A stretch of 64,000 nucleotides of DNA from Sphaeramia orbicularis (GCF_902148855.1 NC_043973.1:54804594-54868593); one strand, 5' to 3'; positions 44,219-55,506 are shown, numbered from the stretch's first letter. The notes: generated by a model not told the origin, from the sequence alone. Numbers and translations: made by a program.

Positions 44219-44393
44219 CACAGTGACAGGAAACAGCAAAACTCTTAACAAAAACCTCTGGAGCAAAGACAACACAGTACTACACAACATCCACTAGAGG
44301 GACTCACACACTGTTCACCTTCAGAGGAAAACACAACAAATGCTGTCCCAGTTTAGTAGAATCCACCCAGTGAGTCTGTTCTCCACAACAGAA

Positions 44394-45385
44394 CACAGTC
44401 TGACCAAAGTACCACCTTCACCTTTCCTGTCCACGTAGACTTTGATTGTCCTCATTGAACCATCCTACTCCATTAGTGGTGCTGAGCTACTGACCAACTC
44501 CAGACACAAACTGGGACTGCAGCTGGACCATAAACTGGACTGGTCAGATAGCACAGACAGCATCTACAGGGAAGGACAGAGTCGTCTGTACTTCCTGAGG
44601 AGACTGGGGTCCTTCAACATCTGCAAGAAACTGCTGCTGATGTTTTACCAGTCGGTCATGTCCAGTGTTCTCTTTTATGCTGTTGTCTGTTGGGAAATCA
44701 GCATTACAAAAAGGGACGTTGCACATCTGGACAGACTGGTGAGGAGAGATGGCTCAGTGGTGGGAACAGAGTTGGTCTGACTGGTATCAGCAGCAGAGAG
44801 AAGGACCCTGAAGAAGACTGTGTCCATCATGGACAACCCCCAGCATCCTCTGCACAGGACAGTGATCAGACAGAGGAGTGTGTTCAGCTCCAGGCTGCTG
44901 TCTGTGACCTGCTCTGCTAACAGGCTCAGGAACTCTGTCTTCCCCCTGAACATCAGACTGGAAAACTCATCACTGAGTGGTCAGGGGGGTCTGGGTCTAA
45001 GTCATGACCACATTAGGACTGATCCAATGAGAGCACCTTATGTAGTTGAACTACACCCACTTTTCAAATCACCGTAAAACACTTACATAATTGTTACACT
45101 TAAATCACTGTTTCACTTTATATCAATGTCCTGAAATGTGTAAATACAACCAGAAGTCTTTATTTACAGTACTGTACAGAAGCCCTTTTAGAGTAGTTCT
45201 TTAGCAAGTGTCTTTTACAGTATATATACTAACCTTAATGTCAGCCTGGCTACAAACCCATTGTTGTGTTTTGGTCTGTTTGGTTTTTTTGTGTTCTTGT
45301 GCTGTATGCAAAGCTGCTGAATACTTGAATTTCCCGCAAGATTAATAAGGTATCTATCTATCTATCTATCTATCTATCCATCTGC
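44394..45385 (+). mobile_element. LINE C-terminal fragment, the expanded form of the 170-bp repeat
   Basis: The open frame at 44442-44780 reads LGLQLDHKLDWSDSTDSIYR, then GQSRLYFLRRLGSFNICKK and MFYQSVMSSVLFYAVVCW. It continues in the next frame with RRTLKKTVSIMDNPQHPLHR and SVFSSRLLSVTCSANRLRNS. This is the C-terminal domain of a fish LINE RT. The 3' end is AATTTCCCGCAAGATTAATA followed by a TATC microsatellite. In the eight short copies the middle is missing. Confidence 0.75.
45351..45382 (+). repeat. TATC tetranucleotide microsatellite at LINE 3' end
   Basis: About seven TATC/CTAT units directly follow the LINE tail, as is common for this LINE type, which ends in short tandem repeats rather than poly(A). 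Confidence 0.9.
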
Positions 45386-45772
45386 ACCTTGGTCCAGACC
45401 ATTGAAAGGATAAATAACCATGAATATGACAACAGAGGAAACCAGTGTCAACCAGAGGAAAACAGGAAAACTGCACAGAGAAAGGCCCTGGTCCACCTGG
45501 ACTCTGAACCAGGACCTTCTGACTTCCTGCAATAGTGTTGAACACTGACTCACTGCTGTGTGGACGTGACCTACAATCACATGAAAAAAAGACAGAATGT
45601 CAACCTAGACCCTGATAACAACGTCAGTTTACTCCCCTTGTCCAATCAGGACTCTGGTGGGAGGGGCTAATACCTGAGGGGAGGAGTCACTGTGAAGATT
45701 TGAGGAGAAACAAACAGAGAATTGAGAAGATGTGAATGTTCTTGGTCTGTCTCCTCCCCTCTCACTGCAGAC
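45386..45772 (+). repeat. Upstream flank of V20
   Basis: Conserved upstream flank of subgroup C (as 4938-5286), including AACGTCAGTTTACT and GGTGGGAGGGGCTAATA stretches and the proximal pyrimidine-rich element. No gene is seen. Confidence 0.5.
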
Positions 45773-46213
45773 ATGAAACACTGGCTGAGAAACATCCTGA
45801 TTCTGACTCTCTGGATAGGTAACTCGAGAAACCTACTGACTGTTCAACTGGAATCAATCATCTGTATTGATTCATCTCTTCCTCTGAATGTTCTGTTCTT
45901 CCCCAGAGTGTAAAGGAGAAGACAAAGTGACCCAGCCAACAGGAGATGTCACTGCTGTTCAAGGACTCACACTGACTCTACAATGTACATTTGAGACCAG
46001 CAGCAATAATCCAACTTTGTTTTGGTACAAACAGGAAGTGAATGATTATCCCAGATACATGTTACAGAAAAACACATTTGGATCAAAAACAGTTAAAGCT
46101 CCTGAGTTCCAGGACGACAGATTTGATGCTGAGATCAACCAGACCTCATTTCCTCTGAAGATCCAGAAGCTTCATGTGTCAGACTCTGCTGTGTACTACT
46201 GTGCTCTGCAGCC
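45773..46213 (+). CDS. V20: TCR alpha/delta V segment, subgroup C
   Basis: Leader exon 45773-45818, intron 45819-45906, V exon 45907-46213. Cys23 is in [12 protein letters not shown]1 is around SSNNPT; FR2 is [19 protein letters not shown]2 is around [10 protein letters not shown]3 includes [18 protein letters not shown]; it ends [14 protein letters not shown] heptamer 46214-46220, nonamer 46243-46251, consensus. The 3' flank is the GATCCAACC type. It looks usable. Confidence 0.9.
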
Positions 46214-46307
46214 CACAGTGACAGGAAACAGCAAAACTCTGAACAAAAACCTCTGGAGCAAAGACAACACAGTACTACACAACATCCACTAGAGGGACTC
46301 ACACACT

Positions 46308-47465
46308 GATCCAACCATGACACACAGGTTCTGGGTTGTTCTGTGCAGATGTCAGTATCACTGTTGTCTCTCATGTGTCTGTAAAGGCTGCTCTGTCAAA
46401 CAGTCGGCTTGGATTCACTGCAAACGACTCTTGACAAACTTCAACCTTCCATCCTTTTGACACGACCTGGTACATGTGGACTGGTCCAGGACCAGCCTGA
46501 CCCCCATAGACAAGGAATGGAGTTTGTTGTGTGAGTGTTTGAATGCGTTTGTTCATGGGCATACCCCTGTCTACAGGTTTAGAATAAAGGGTGGTCGTAG
46601 ATGCTGGTTTGACCCTGAACCTCCCCCCAGATAGAGTTGGTTCTAAACTTCATCTTAGTTTCAGTAGACTCCAGCAGGCCCCCATACAGACTGGACCTTC
46701 AGCTAAACACATCCAAAGGTCAGTGAGTTCCAGCTCCGACCATCTGAACGGAAGTTCAAAGTGTCCAAATCTAGGACCAGGCGCTACAGGAACAACTGTG
46801 TTCCTGCGGATGTTTGTCTTTGAAATAAGCCTTGATGAACTTTGCTTTGTTTTAATTCTTGGGTTCTGGCTTATTTTAATGTGGTCTGAACTTATTTATC
46901 ATTTATTTATCTAATCAAATCAAATTTATTTACACAGCACGAAATCATGACAAATGTTATCTCATGACACTTTACATATAGAGTTGGTCAAAACCAGACT
47001 CTAAGCCAGTTTACAGAAACCCAACAGAATCCTCCTGTCCTCCACTTGTGACTGCTGACAGTGGCGAGGAAAAACTTCCCTTTAACAGGTAGAGTCCTCA
47101 AGCAGACCAAGACTCCTGGAGGATGGATGTCTGCCTTGACCAGTTGGGGTTAAAGAGAGACAGTAAAGGAGGAGAAAAGAGAGAGCGATGGAGATGGAGA
47201 GAGATTGGCGGAGAGGGGGAGAGGGGGAAAGTAGGGGGAGACACACGAATGCAGTTGATGCACCGATAACTGAACTAGAACATCTATGGAACTATATAAT
47301 AAACATTATCATAACTATATGGATGAGTGACTGATGACGATGAAGGTAGGAGATTTATCTAACCTGAACCAAAGAGCTCAACTCAACCCCTCCTCTACCT
47401 CAACATTTTCATCATCATGATCATCATCATCACCCCTTCCTCCACTCACCATCCTCACTACCTCT
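46308..47465. repeat. V20-V21 intergenic repeats
   Basis: 46308-46740 is the GATCCAACC flank plus part of the LINE RT remnant seen at 6445 and 61900. 46740-46925 is unassigned. 46925-47345 is a minus-strand retroposon tail (complement of the tail at 42.5 kb; GAGGAAAAACTTCCCTTTAA inside). 47365-47465 is the last piece of the RT fragment with a short ATC run. No gene is seen. Confidence 0.55.
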
Positions 47466-47576
47466 TGGTGAGTAATTGAGGGAGGAGCTGATCTGATCCT
47501 GAACTACACAAGACACAACAACTGATCTATTCAACACAGTTCAATCTACAAACCAGGAACATTCCCTTTATTCAAC

Positions 47577-48019
47577 ATGCTGGACCTGGATTACTGGATG
47601 GTTTATCTCCATCTACTGGTTGTTCTCACAGGTAAAGAACAGCAGGATTCAGTTGAATTCCAATGTTTCACTTGATAATGTTTGTTTGTGATGAAACTCA
47701 GTCTAACACAGATGTTCGTTCCTTCAGGTGTCGACTGTGAAGATCTGAGTCCAGTCAAGAATGAAGAGTCCAGTTTAGAAGGAAACTCTGTTACTCTCAC
47801 ATATAAATACCCCAAAATGACATCAAATGATTATTTCTTCTGGTATCGACAATATCCAGGAAAACCACCAGAGCTCCTCATCTCACACTCACCCTCAGGA
47901 TCAAAAGGAATTGAAAATGTTTCTGGACTGAAGATTAATGTGGAGAAAAACCTCATCTCTATGAGCATCTCCTCTGCTGCAGTGTCAGACTCTGCTGTGT
48001 ACTACTGTGCTCTGCAGCC
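47577..48019 (+). CDS. V21: TCR alpha/delta V segment, subgroup B with C/D-type 3' end
   Basis: Leader exon 47577-47631, intron 47632-47727, V exon 47728-48019. It starts VDCEDLSPVKNEESSLEGNS with Tyr at the Cys23 position. CDR1 is around MTSNDY, FR2 is FFWYRQYPGKPPELLISH, CDR2 is around SPSGSKG. It ends YYCALQ, otherwise seen only in subgroups C and D, whereas every other A/B gene ends CAVR or CAVK. RSS heptamer 48020-48026, nonamer 48049-48057, consensus. It looks usable. Confidence 0.9.
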
Positions 48020-48195
48020 CACAGTGACAGGAAACAGCAAAACTCTGAACAAAAACCTCTGGAGCAAAGACAACACAGTACTACACAACATCCACTAGAG
48101 GGACTCACACACTGTTCACCTTCAGAGGAAAACACAACAAATGCTGTCCCAGTTTAGAAGAATCCACCCAGTGAGTCTGCTCTCCACAAAAGAAC

Positions 48196-49075
48196 ACAGT
48201 CTCACCAAAGTACCACCTTCACCTTTCCTGTCCACGTAGACTTTGATTGTCCTCATTGAACCATCCTACTCCATTAGTGGTGCTGAGCTACTGACCAACT
48301 CCAGACACAAACAGTACCTTGGTCCAGACCATTGAAAGGACAAATAACTATGAATATGACAACAGAGGAAACCAGTGTCAACCAGAGGAAAACAGGAAAA
48401 CTGTCCTTGGTCTGTCCCCCCAACTTGTCCTTGGTCATTAAAGCTCTCCTGATGAAACCTCATCTGGACGCTGGTCTCCTCTCCACCTACCGGCCCATCT
48501 CCCATTCATTTCCAAGGTGTTCCAAAAAAGCTGCTGACTCACAACTACAAGACCAAAACAACTTCACTCCCTCTATGAAACGTTCCATTCTGGTTTCCGT
48601 TCTCAGAAATTGCACTAGTCAGGGTCACCAATGACCTTGGTATGTCTGCAGATGCTGGTTCTCCTTCCCCTGCTCATTCTCCTCAGCCTCACTGTGACCT
48701 TTTACACCGTCAACCACCACATCCTCCTCAACCGCCTCCACACTGATACTGGTCTCTGTCACACCACTATGGACTGGTTCACCTCCTGTCTCTGGTAGGA
48801 CTGAGTGTATCAGCCTGGGTAATGCCGAGTCCTCAACAGCCCTGGTCACCTGTGGTGTCCCTCAGGGGTCTGTCCGGGTCCCACTCCTCTTCATCCTATA
48901 CATGCTGCAACTCAGCCATGTCATCAGCTGTCATGGCGTCGGTTTTCACTGTTACGCTGATGACACACAACTGAACCCAAGAGCTCAACTCAACCCCTCC
49001 TCTACCTCATCATCTTCATCATCCTCACCACCACGTCCTCCACTCACCACCCTCACTACCACTTGGTTAATAACT
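48196..49075 (+). mobile_element. Collapsed LINE repeat plus RT fragment upstream of V22
   Basis: Same order as at 15104-15965: the about 170-bp repeat, RT pieces ([33 protein letters not shown]-type near 48720), then [18 protein letters not shown] near 48930-48990 and a short ATC run. The frames are broken. Confidence 0.65.
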
Positions 49076-49174
49076 GAGGGAGGAGCTGATCTGATTCTGA
49101 ACTACACAAGACACAACAACTGATCTATTCAACACAGTTCAATCTACAAACCAGGAACATTCCCTTTATTCAAC

Positions 49175-49618
49175 ATGCTGGACCTGGATTACTGGATGGT
49201 TTATCTCCATCTACTGGTTGTTCTCAGAGGTAAAGAACAACAGGATTCAGTGGAAATTCCAATCTTTCACTTGATAATGTTTGTTTGTGATCAAATTCAG
49301 TCTAACACAGATGTTTGTTCCTTCAGGTGTTGACTGTGAAGATCTGAGTCCAGTCAAGAATGAAGAGTCCAGTTTAGAAGGAAACTCTGTTACTCTCACA
49401 TATAAATACTCTAAAATGATGTCGGGTGATGATTTCTTCTGGTATCGACAATATCCAGGAAAACCACCTGAGTTTCTAATCTCACACTCACCCTCAGGAA
49501 CTATTGGAATTGAAAATGTTTCTGGACTGAAGATTAATGTGGAGAAAAACCTCATCTCTATGAGCATCTCCTCTGCTGCAGTGTCAGACTCTGCTGTGTA
49601 CTACTGTGCTGTGAGGCC
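49175..49618 (+). CDS. V22: TCR alpha/delta V segment, subgroup B with A-like FR2 patch
   Basis: Leader exon 49175-49229 (ends LRG rather than LTG), intron 49230-49326, V exon 49327-49618. It starts VDCEDLSPVKNEESSLEGNS with Tyr at the Cys23 position. CDR1 is around MMSGDD. FR2 is FFWYRQYPGKPPEFLISH; PEFLI is typical of A, inside an otherwise B body. CDR2 is around SPSGTIG and it ends YYCAVR. RSS heptamer 49619-49625, nonamer 49648-49656. The usual TAG after the RSS is AAG, so the germline frame runs on into a LINE. It looks usable. Confidence 0.88.
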
Positions 49619-49796
49619 CACAGTGACAGGAAACAGCAAAACTCTGAACAAAAACCTCTGGAGCAAAGACAACAAAGTGTTACACAACATCCACAAGAGG
49701 GACTCACACACTGTTCACCTTCAGAGGAAAGCACAACAAATGCTGTCCCAGTTTAGAAGAATCCACCCAGTGAGTCTGTGCTCCACAACAGAACAG

Positions 49797-50693
49797 TATC
49801 ATCCATTCCTAGGCGTACATATCTCTGATCTCACTTGGTCCTGTAACGCATCAGCAGTGGTTCCAGAGGTCCAGCAGAGGCTTCACTTCCTCAGGGTTCT
49901 GTGGAAAAACCATGTGGAAGGTAAAGTCCTCAGATCTGTCTATCGCAGTCCAATAGAAAGTGTGCTGGTGTACTGCATCACGGTGTGGTCCACTGGCTTC
50001 ACGGCTGTGGATAAGAAAGCCCTGCAGGGGGTGATAAGGACTGGGGAGCAGATCAGCGTCTGCCCCCTTACCCCACTGGATGACATGGGCAGCTCTGGCT
50101 GTCTCAGCAGGGGCAGTAAAACCACTGGTGACAGGACCCACCCCGCTGAATGTCAGCTTAACCTACTTCCTTCAACAGGAGGTACAGAAGTATCAAAAGT
50201 TGGAAAAAAGGGCTAAAAAACAGTTTGTATCCTTGGACAATCAGACCGTTAAATGCCTAAGGGAGTCAGTCTATACCAGGGGTGGCCAACCCTGGTCCTG
50301 GATGGCCACAATCCAGCATGTTTTAGATGTATCCCTCTTCCAACAGACCTGATTCCAATGATAAGCCTTTGATCAAGCTCTGCAGAAGCCTGATAATGAC
50401 AAACAGGTGTGCTGGAAGAGGGAAACATCTAAAACATGCTGGATTGTGGCTCTCCACGACCAGGGTTGGCCACCCCTGGTCTATATACTCCCTAATTCTG
50501 TGCAATAAAAGTATGTCTGACTAAAGTGTCTTAACTGTGGATTTTAATGAACGTTTTATTGACTCACCAGTTTTACTGGATGTTTGATTTATTGCTATTC
50601 ATCATCTTATTTATTTTGCACTGAAGAGGGTAAGCTCTATCCAGTTTCATTGTATAACATTGTACAATGACATTAAATCTCTTGTATTCTAAC
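49797..50693 (+). mobile_element. LINE C-terminal fragment split by a MITE
   Basis: It reads FLGVHISDLTWSCNASAVVP, then QQRLHFLRVLWKNHVEGK, SVYRSPIESVLVYCITVW and KKALQGVIRTGEQI: the C-terminal RT region of a common fish LINE. The 3' part includes KKQFVSLDNQTVKC and the tail ending ATTAAATCTCTTGTATTC. A 202-bp MITE lies inside. It is fused in frame to V22 only by chance. Confidence 0.75.
50277..50478. mobile_element. Palindromic hAT-type MITE with 8-bp TSD
   Basis: The left end is CAGGGGTGGCCAACCCTGGT and the right end is its complement with few mismatches (ACCAGGGTTGGCCACCCCTG). Long inverted repeats continue inward (CAGCATGTTTTAGATG on the left, CATCTAAAACATGCTG on the right). The flanks GTCTATAC (50269-50276) and GTCTATAT (50479-50486) are an 8-bp duplication with one mismatch. 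The other copies of the host LINE tail lack it. Confidence 0.85.
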
Positions 50694-51204
50694 ATAGTCT
50701 GACCAAAGTACCACCTTCACCTTTCCTGTTCACGTAGACTTTGATTGTCCTCATTGAACCATCCTACTCCATTAGTGGTGCTGAGCTACTGACCAACTCC
50801 AGACACAAACAGTACCTTGGTCCAGACCATTGAAAGGACAAACAACCATCAATATGACAACAGAGGAAACCAGTGTCAACCAGAGGAAAACAGGAAAACT
50901 GCACAGAGAAAGGCCCTGGTCCACCTGGACCCTGAACCAGGACCTTCTGACTTCCTACAATAGTGTTGAACACTGAGTCACTGCTGTTGGGACGTGACCT
51001 ACAGTACAATCACATGAACAAAGACAGAATGTCAACCTAGACCCTGATAACAACGTCAGTTTACTCCACTTGTCCAATCATGACTCTGGTGGGAGGGGCT
51101 AATACCTGAGGGGAGGAGTCTATGTGAAGACTTGAGGAGAAACAAACAGAGGATTGAGAAGATGTGAATGTTCTTGGTCTGTCTCCTCCCCTCTCACTGC
51201 AGAC
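50694..51204 (+). repeat. Collapsed LINE repeat and upstream flank of V23
   Basis: The about 170-bp repeat (50694-50860) leads into the subgroup C upstream flank (as 4938-5286) and the proximal element. No gene is seen. Confidence 0.5.
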
Positions 51205-51610
51205 ATGAAACACTGGCTGAGAAACATCCTGATTCTGACTCTCTGGATAGGTAACTCTAGAAACCTACTGACTGTTCAGCTGGAATCAATCATCTGTATT
51301 GATTCATCTCTTCCTCTGCATGTTCTGTTCTTCCCCAGAGTGTAAAGGAGAAGACAAAGTGACCCAGCCAACAGGAGATGTCACTGCTGTTCAAGGACTC
51401 ACACTGACTCTACAATGTACATTTGAGACCAGTAACACTAATGCATATCTGTACTGGTACAAACAGGACGTGAATGATTATCCCAGATACATGTTACATA
51501 GACTTAGATCAGGATCAGAAACGTATAAAGCTCCCGAGTTCCAGGATGACAGATTTGACGCCGAGATCAACCAGACCTTGTTTCCTCTGAAGATCGAGAA
51601 GCTTCATGTG
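51205..51610 (+). pseudogene. V23: TCR V segment, subgroup C, 3'-truncated
   Basis: Leader exon 51205-51250, intron 51251-51338, V exon from 51339. Cys23 is in [12 protein letters not shown]1 is around SNTNAY; FR2 is [19 protein letters not shown]2 is around HRLRSGSE. Homology stops at about 51610 after KIEKLHV, where Penelope sequence begins. The end of FR3 with Cys104, and the whole RSS, are missing and are not found on the far side of the element. It cannot rearrange. Confidence 0.9.
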
Positions 51611-53133
51611 CTTGAAGCTTCAACCTGTCTCCTCCCCTTACTGAGCTGGCTATATGTTCTATGCCCAAGATCTTCAAGGTATTACAGCTGCTGTGGTTGG
51701 TCTCCTCGTAATGTAGAGCCATAGGACATTGGGGGTTACCTGTCCTGATGGCATGTTTATGCTCAGCTAATCGTATTTTCAGTTTGCGTTTTGTTCTCCC
51801 AATGTAAAACCGGCCACACGGGCATTCCAGTCTGTTCACAACAAACGTAGTGTTGCAATTTATGAATGATTTAATATCATATCTGCAACCTGCAGTGACG
51901 TCTGTGAAATGATTGGCATTGATCATATTATCACAATGATTGCAATTGCCACATTTGTGATTTCTTGCTGCTGTACTAAGCCATGTTTTTGGGGGAGCTG
52001 TAGTTAGATGACTCTTCACCAATTTATCATTAAGGGTGGGGGCTCGTCTGAAGCTGACAGTGGGAGCATCTGGGAGAACCTATCTAAGGAAGCTGTCACT
52101 TCTCAAAATTTCCCAGTTTCTTTTTATGATTTGTTTAATTGCATTAGCCTGATTCCCATACTGTGTTACAAAATAAATTTGATTAGAATCTTGTGTTTCT
52201 TGCTTAGTAACCAAAAGTTGTTCTCTTGTAAGCTTTTTTGCTTTATTATATGCTTAATCAATAGTGTTATATTTGTAACGTCTTCTCTTAAACCTGGTAC
52301 TCAAATCTTGAGCATGTCTTTCAAAATCTGCTTCAGAGTCACAGATTCTTTTGAGCCTTTGAAACTGACCAAAGGGTATATTTTGAATCATCCAAGATGG
52401 GTGGAAACTGTCCTTAGTATGGTGTTACAGTCAGTAGGCTTTCTGAATATGGATGTGTGTAAATCACCATGCTCATCTTTTGAGATTTTGAGGTCAAAAA
52501 AGTGGATTTCAGAGTGGGAACAATCAAGGCTGAGTTTCAAATTCTTAGTAGTGCTATTCAGATATGAGTGAAATTGTAAAAGTTCTGTCTCAGACCCATA
52601 CCAGAGTAGAAGAATGTCATCAATGTATCTGCCCCAAAAAATATTTTTCTCTCTGTAAACATTAAGGCTTGAGTACACAAACTTTTCTTCCCAGAATCCC
52701 ATGAATAGGTTGGCGTAGTTGGGTGCAAAACATGCTCCCATTGCTGTACCCTTTTTCTGTTTATAGAACTGGTTCTGAAACAAAAATACATTATTATTTA
52801 AAGTCCATTCTGTGAGTAGCGAGATGAAGGCAGCAAGGGGAAGCAACTCAGGTTGTCTCTTTTCCAGGAAAAATGATAGAGCTTCTAGGTTCTCATTGTG
52901 AGCAATGTTAGTATATAATGCTTCCACATCCATAGTAACCAGGAGTGATGATCCAATGTTTTTTAGGTCTCTGATCTTATTTAGAACATGTGTACTGTCT
53001 TGAATAGAAGAGGGCAATTCACTTACAAATGGCTTAATGTGGAAATCAAAAAATTTAGATGCCGGCTCTGTAACTGACTCGTTTCCACTTATAATTGGTC
53101 TTCCTGGTGGGTTTAGTAAGTTCTTCTGCAACC
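51611..53133 (-). mobile_element. Penelope-like element, RT plus GIY-YIG endonuclease
   Basis: On the minus strand the RT (52388-53170 frame) shows NPPGRPIISGNESVTEPASK, VTMDVEALYTNIAHNENLEA, KKGTAMGACFAPNYANLFMG and the catalytic YIDD in FWGRYIDDILLLWYG. Downstream, in 51567-52022, is the C-terminal part: CGNCNHC, then CPCGRFYIGRTKRKLKIRLA with the GIY-YIG-type core, ending RGGDRLKLQ. The order RT then GIY-YIG identifies Penelope. It lacks its N-terminus and extreme C-terminus and has at least one frame change, so it is dead. Confidence 0.9.
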
Positions 53134-53471
53134 ACAAAGTGACCACAGTCTGAGGAGGAAACAAAGTCATTGAGAACCCTCAACAATACCGACTCAGTAC
53201 TATGAGGGTTTGAAAGGCAGACTGGAACACCTCCAACATCCTGTACTCATCTAAGAATGAAGTCAACTGACAGGAAATTATTTTCTGCACAATCTGAGGA
53301 ATGAAAGAGAACGTAGTAAATGAGTTTGGTTGAAGAGCCTGTTGACTGGTCGTTGCCTCTTGGTGAATAATTGAGGGAGGAGCTGATCTGATCCTGAACT
53401 ACACAAGACACAACAAGTGATCTGTTCAACACAGTTCAATCTACAAACCAGGAACATTCCCTTTATTCAAC
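53134..53471. repeat. Minus-strand LINE remnant and upstream flank of V24
   Basis: Identical in layout to 509-843: the LINE RT remnant to about 53250, then the A/B upstream flank. The Penelope-LINE junction is at the same base as at 508/509. Confidence 0.6.
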
Positions 53472-53911
53472 ATGCTGGACCTGGATTACTGGATGGTTTA
53501 TGGGTTGATTCTAACCATTACAACACGTATGTTTGGTTCTGTACCAGTCACATTTAAACAGCTTTGAAACAGGATTCACTGATTGACTTTATTCCAGGTT
53601 GAATTAACAAAACTGTCTTTTCCAGGTGTCGACTGTGAAGAACTGAGTCCAGTCAAGAATGAAGAGTCCAGTTTAGAAGGAAACTCTGTTACTCTCACAT
53701 ATAAATACTCGAAAACAGTGACAATCAATGATTATTTCTTCTGGTATCGACAGTATCCAGGAAAACCACCTGAGTTTCTGATCCTTCACCTTGGAACACA
53801 AAATGCATCAAACCATAGACTGTTTGTGGAAGCACATGGAGAAAAGGTCCAAGTGCAGATCTCCTCTGCTGCAGTGTCAGACTCTGCTGTGTACTACTGT
53901 GCTGTGAGGCC
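53472..53911 (+). CDS. V24: TCR alpha/delta V segment, subgroup A
   Basis: Leader exon 53472-53526, intron 53527-53625, V exon 53626-53911. The leader start lies exactly 52628 bp after that of V1. CDR1 is the same as V1 (TVTINDY) but CDR2 differs (HLGTQNA) and it ends CAVR instead of CAVK. Tyr is at the Cys23 position and the N-terminal Cys is kept (VDCEEL). RSS heptamer 53912-53918, nonamer 53941-53949, consensus. It looks usable. Confidence 0.9.
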
Positions 53912-54099
53912 CACAGTGACAGGAAACAGCAAAACTCTGAACAAAAACCTCTGGAGCAAAGACAACACAGTACTACACAACATCCACTAGAGGGACTCAC
54001 ACACTGTTCACCTTCAGAGGAAAACACAACAAATGCTGTCCCAGTTTAGTAGAATCCACCCAGTGAGTCTGTTCTCTCCTCTGTTTCCTCCTTACAGCT

Positions 54100-54885
54100 G
54101 AAGTTTGTTCACAGACTAATGTCAGTCTTTTCCTGTTCATCATTCCAGATTCCAGAATGTTTATTGTCATTATGTGCACATAACTAAATGTTTCTTAGAG
54201 GTAGTTCTCGGCTAGATCCAAATAACAAGAGAAAATATCATATAAAACACTCAGGAACATGAACATCAATATGACAGACACTAAAGCATTAGTGTATCCA
54301 GACTGTGCACAATAGGGTGGTCCTTATTTTTAAGGGTTGGTTCTTCAGTCTCTTACCCCTTTAAATAAATTCCTATCAGGAGAAAATGTGTTTGAAAATG
54401 TTTGGTGGGATCATCCAAAAGTTTACAGGTAGCTCAAACAGGTGTAAATTGAAGGAGTTGATAGTTTTTTAGTTTTAAATCAGTGACAGGTTCATGGTCG
54501 TGTTTTTGGGACTGGATCTCAGAAACAGTGGAATATTTGACCTGTAAAGCAGCGTCAAGTGCATTGGAACCCATGTCAGATATCTGCCCTGATCTGGATC
54601 TCATACAGTAGAATGTTGAAAGAACCACTGTCCCACGTCCCCAAAGTTGAAGTGCAGTTGACCTGAATATCTTCTACTGTGTACGATCTAGGCTCTACCA
54701 AAGGTCTGAAATCACTAGATTGGACCAAACTGCACTGACAGAGTATTTCAGTGCTGTAGTTCACACCATCTATCTGTGTGTTTCACTCAAACATGTCGTC
54801 AACATCATGAAAGTCTTACTTGTCACCTGTTGAAAACATTACTATTTGGATTAGATTTATGGAGCGCTTTTCTATGAACACATAC
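54100..54885. repeat. Repeat block downstream of V24
   Basis: Fourth copy of the block described at 1500-2334, interrupted near its end by the solo LTR. No gene is recognised. Confidence 0.6.
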
Positions 54886-55506
54886 TGTCATGTCGGCTTC
54901 CAGACTGTGTCTGGATTTGTCTGTCTTTTCTGTTTTGTTTGTCATTTCCTGTTTTATTTTGTTAAGTTTCCCTCATGTGTCATGTCTGATGTCTTTACTT
55001 CCTTTCCCTGATTGTGTCCACCTGTGCTGATTACCTGGCTCCTCCCTGATTGTCTCCACCTGTGTCCAATTGTCTTCCCGTCCTCTTGTGTATTTAAACC
55101 CTGTGTCTTCCCCTGTTTGTTTGCCAGTTTGTGTTCTACAACTTGTTGTGCTCACTCACCAGCGTTTTTGGATCCCGTTCGTTTGTCTGCCGTGTTTGAC
55201 CCGTTTTCGTCCTTCGACCACTGATTCAGACTGCTTTTCCGTGTATGACCTGGCTTGTTTTTTGACCACCCTCTGTCTGTCCCTAGTGGGGATTCCGTTG
55301 GGGTTTTCCCGGCTCGGCCAAGCTGGTCGTCTGCCGTATTCACCCGCAGCCCAGACGTTTTTCCCCGGATCCGGTGGCTTCACAGAAGTTGTATTATCTC
55401 TGTGTTGTATTTTTACCCCTGTTAAGGTGTTTAATAAAAACACTAAACCTTACTGGATTTTTGTGGTCTTGCTTTTGGGTTCAGCCTTTGTACTTAGCCT
55501 ATCACA
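54886..55506 (+). mobile_element. Solo LTR, 621 bp
   Basis: It begins TGTCATGTCGGC and ends CCTATCACA, the TG..CA form. It is flanked by CATAC on both sides (54881-54885 and 55507-55511), a 5-bp target duplication. It contains a TATA-like TATTTAAACC near 55090 and a polyadenylation-type AATAAA near 55434, setting the + orientation. There is no internal region. The V1-side copy (near 2261) has a single CATAC, an empty site, so insertion postdates the V1/V24 duplication. The family is probably Gypsy- or ERV-like. Confidence 0.85.

Noticed and set aside
49281-50216. 311-codon open frame starting in V22
   Set aside because: It joins intron sequence, the V exon, the RSS and a LINE fragment by chance, because the usual stop after the RSS is mutated. 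It is not a gene.
52008-52571. 187-codon + strand open frame
   Set aside because: It lies antisense to the Penelope RT/endonuclease, which has clear motifs on the minus strand.
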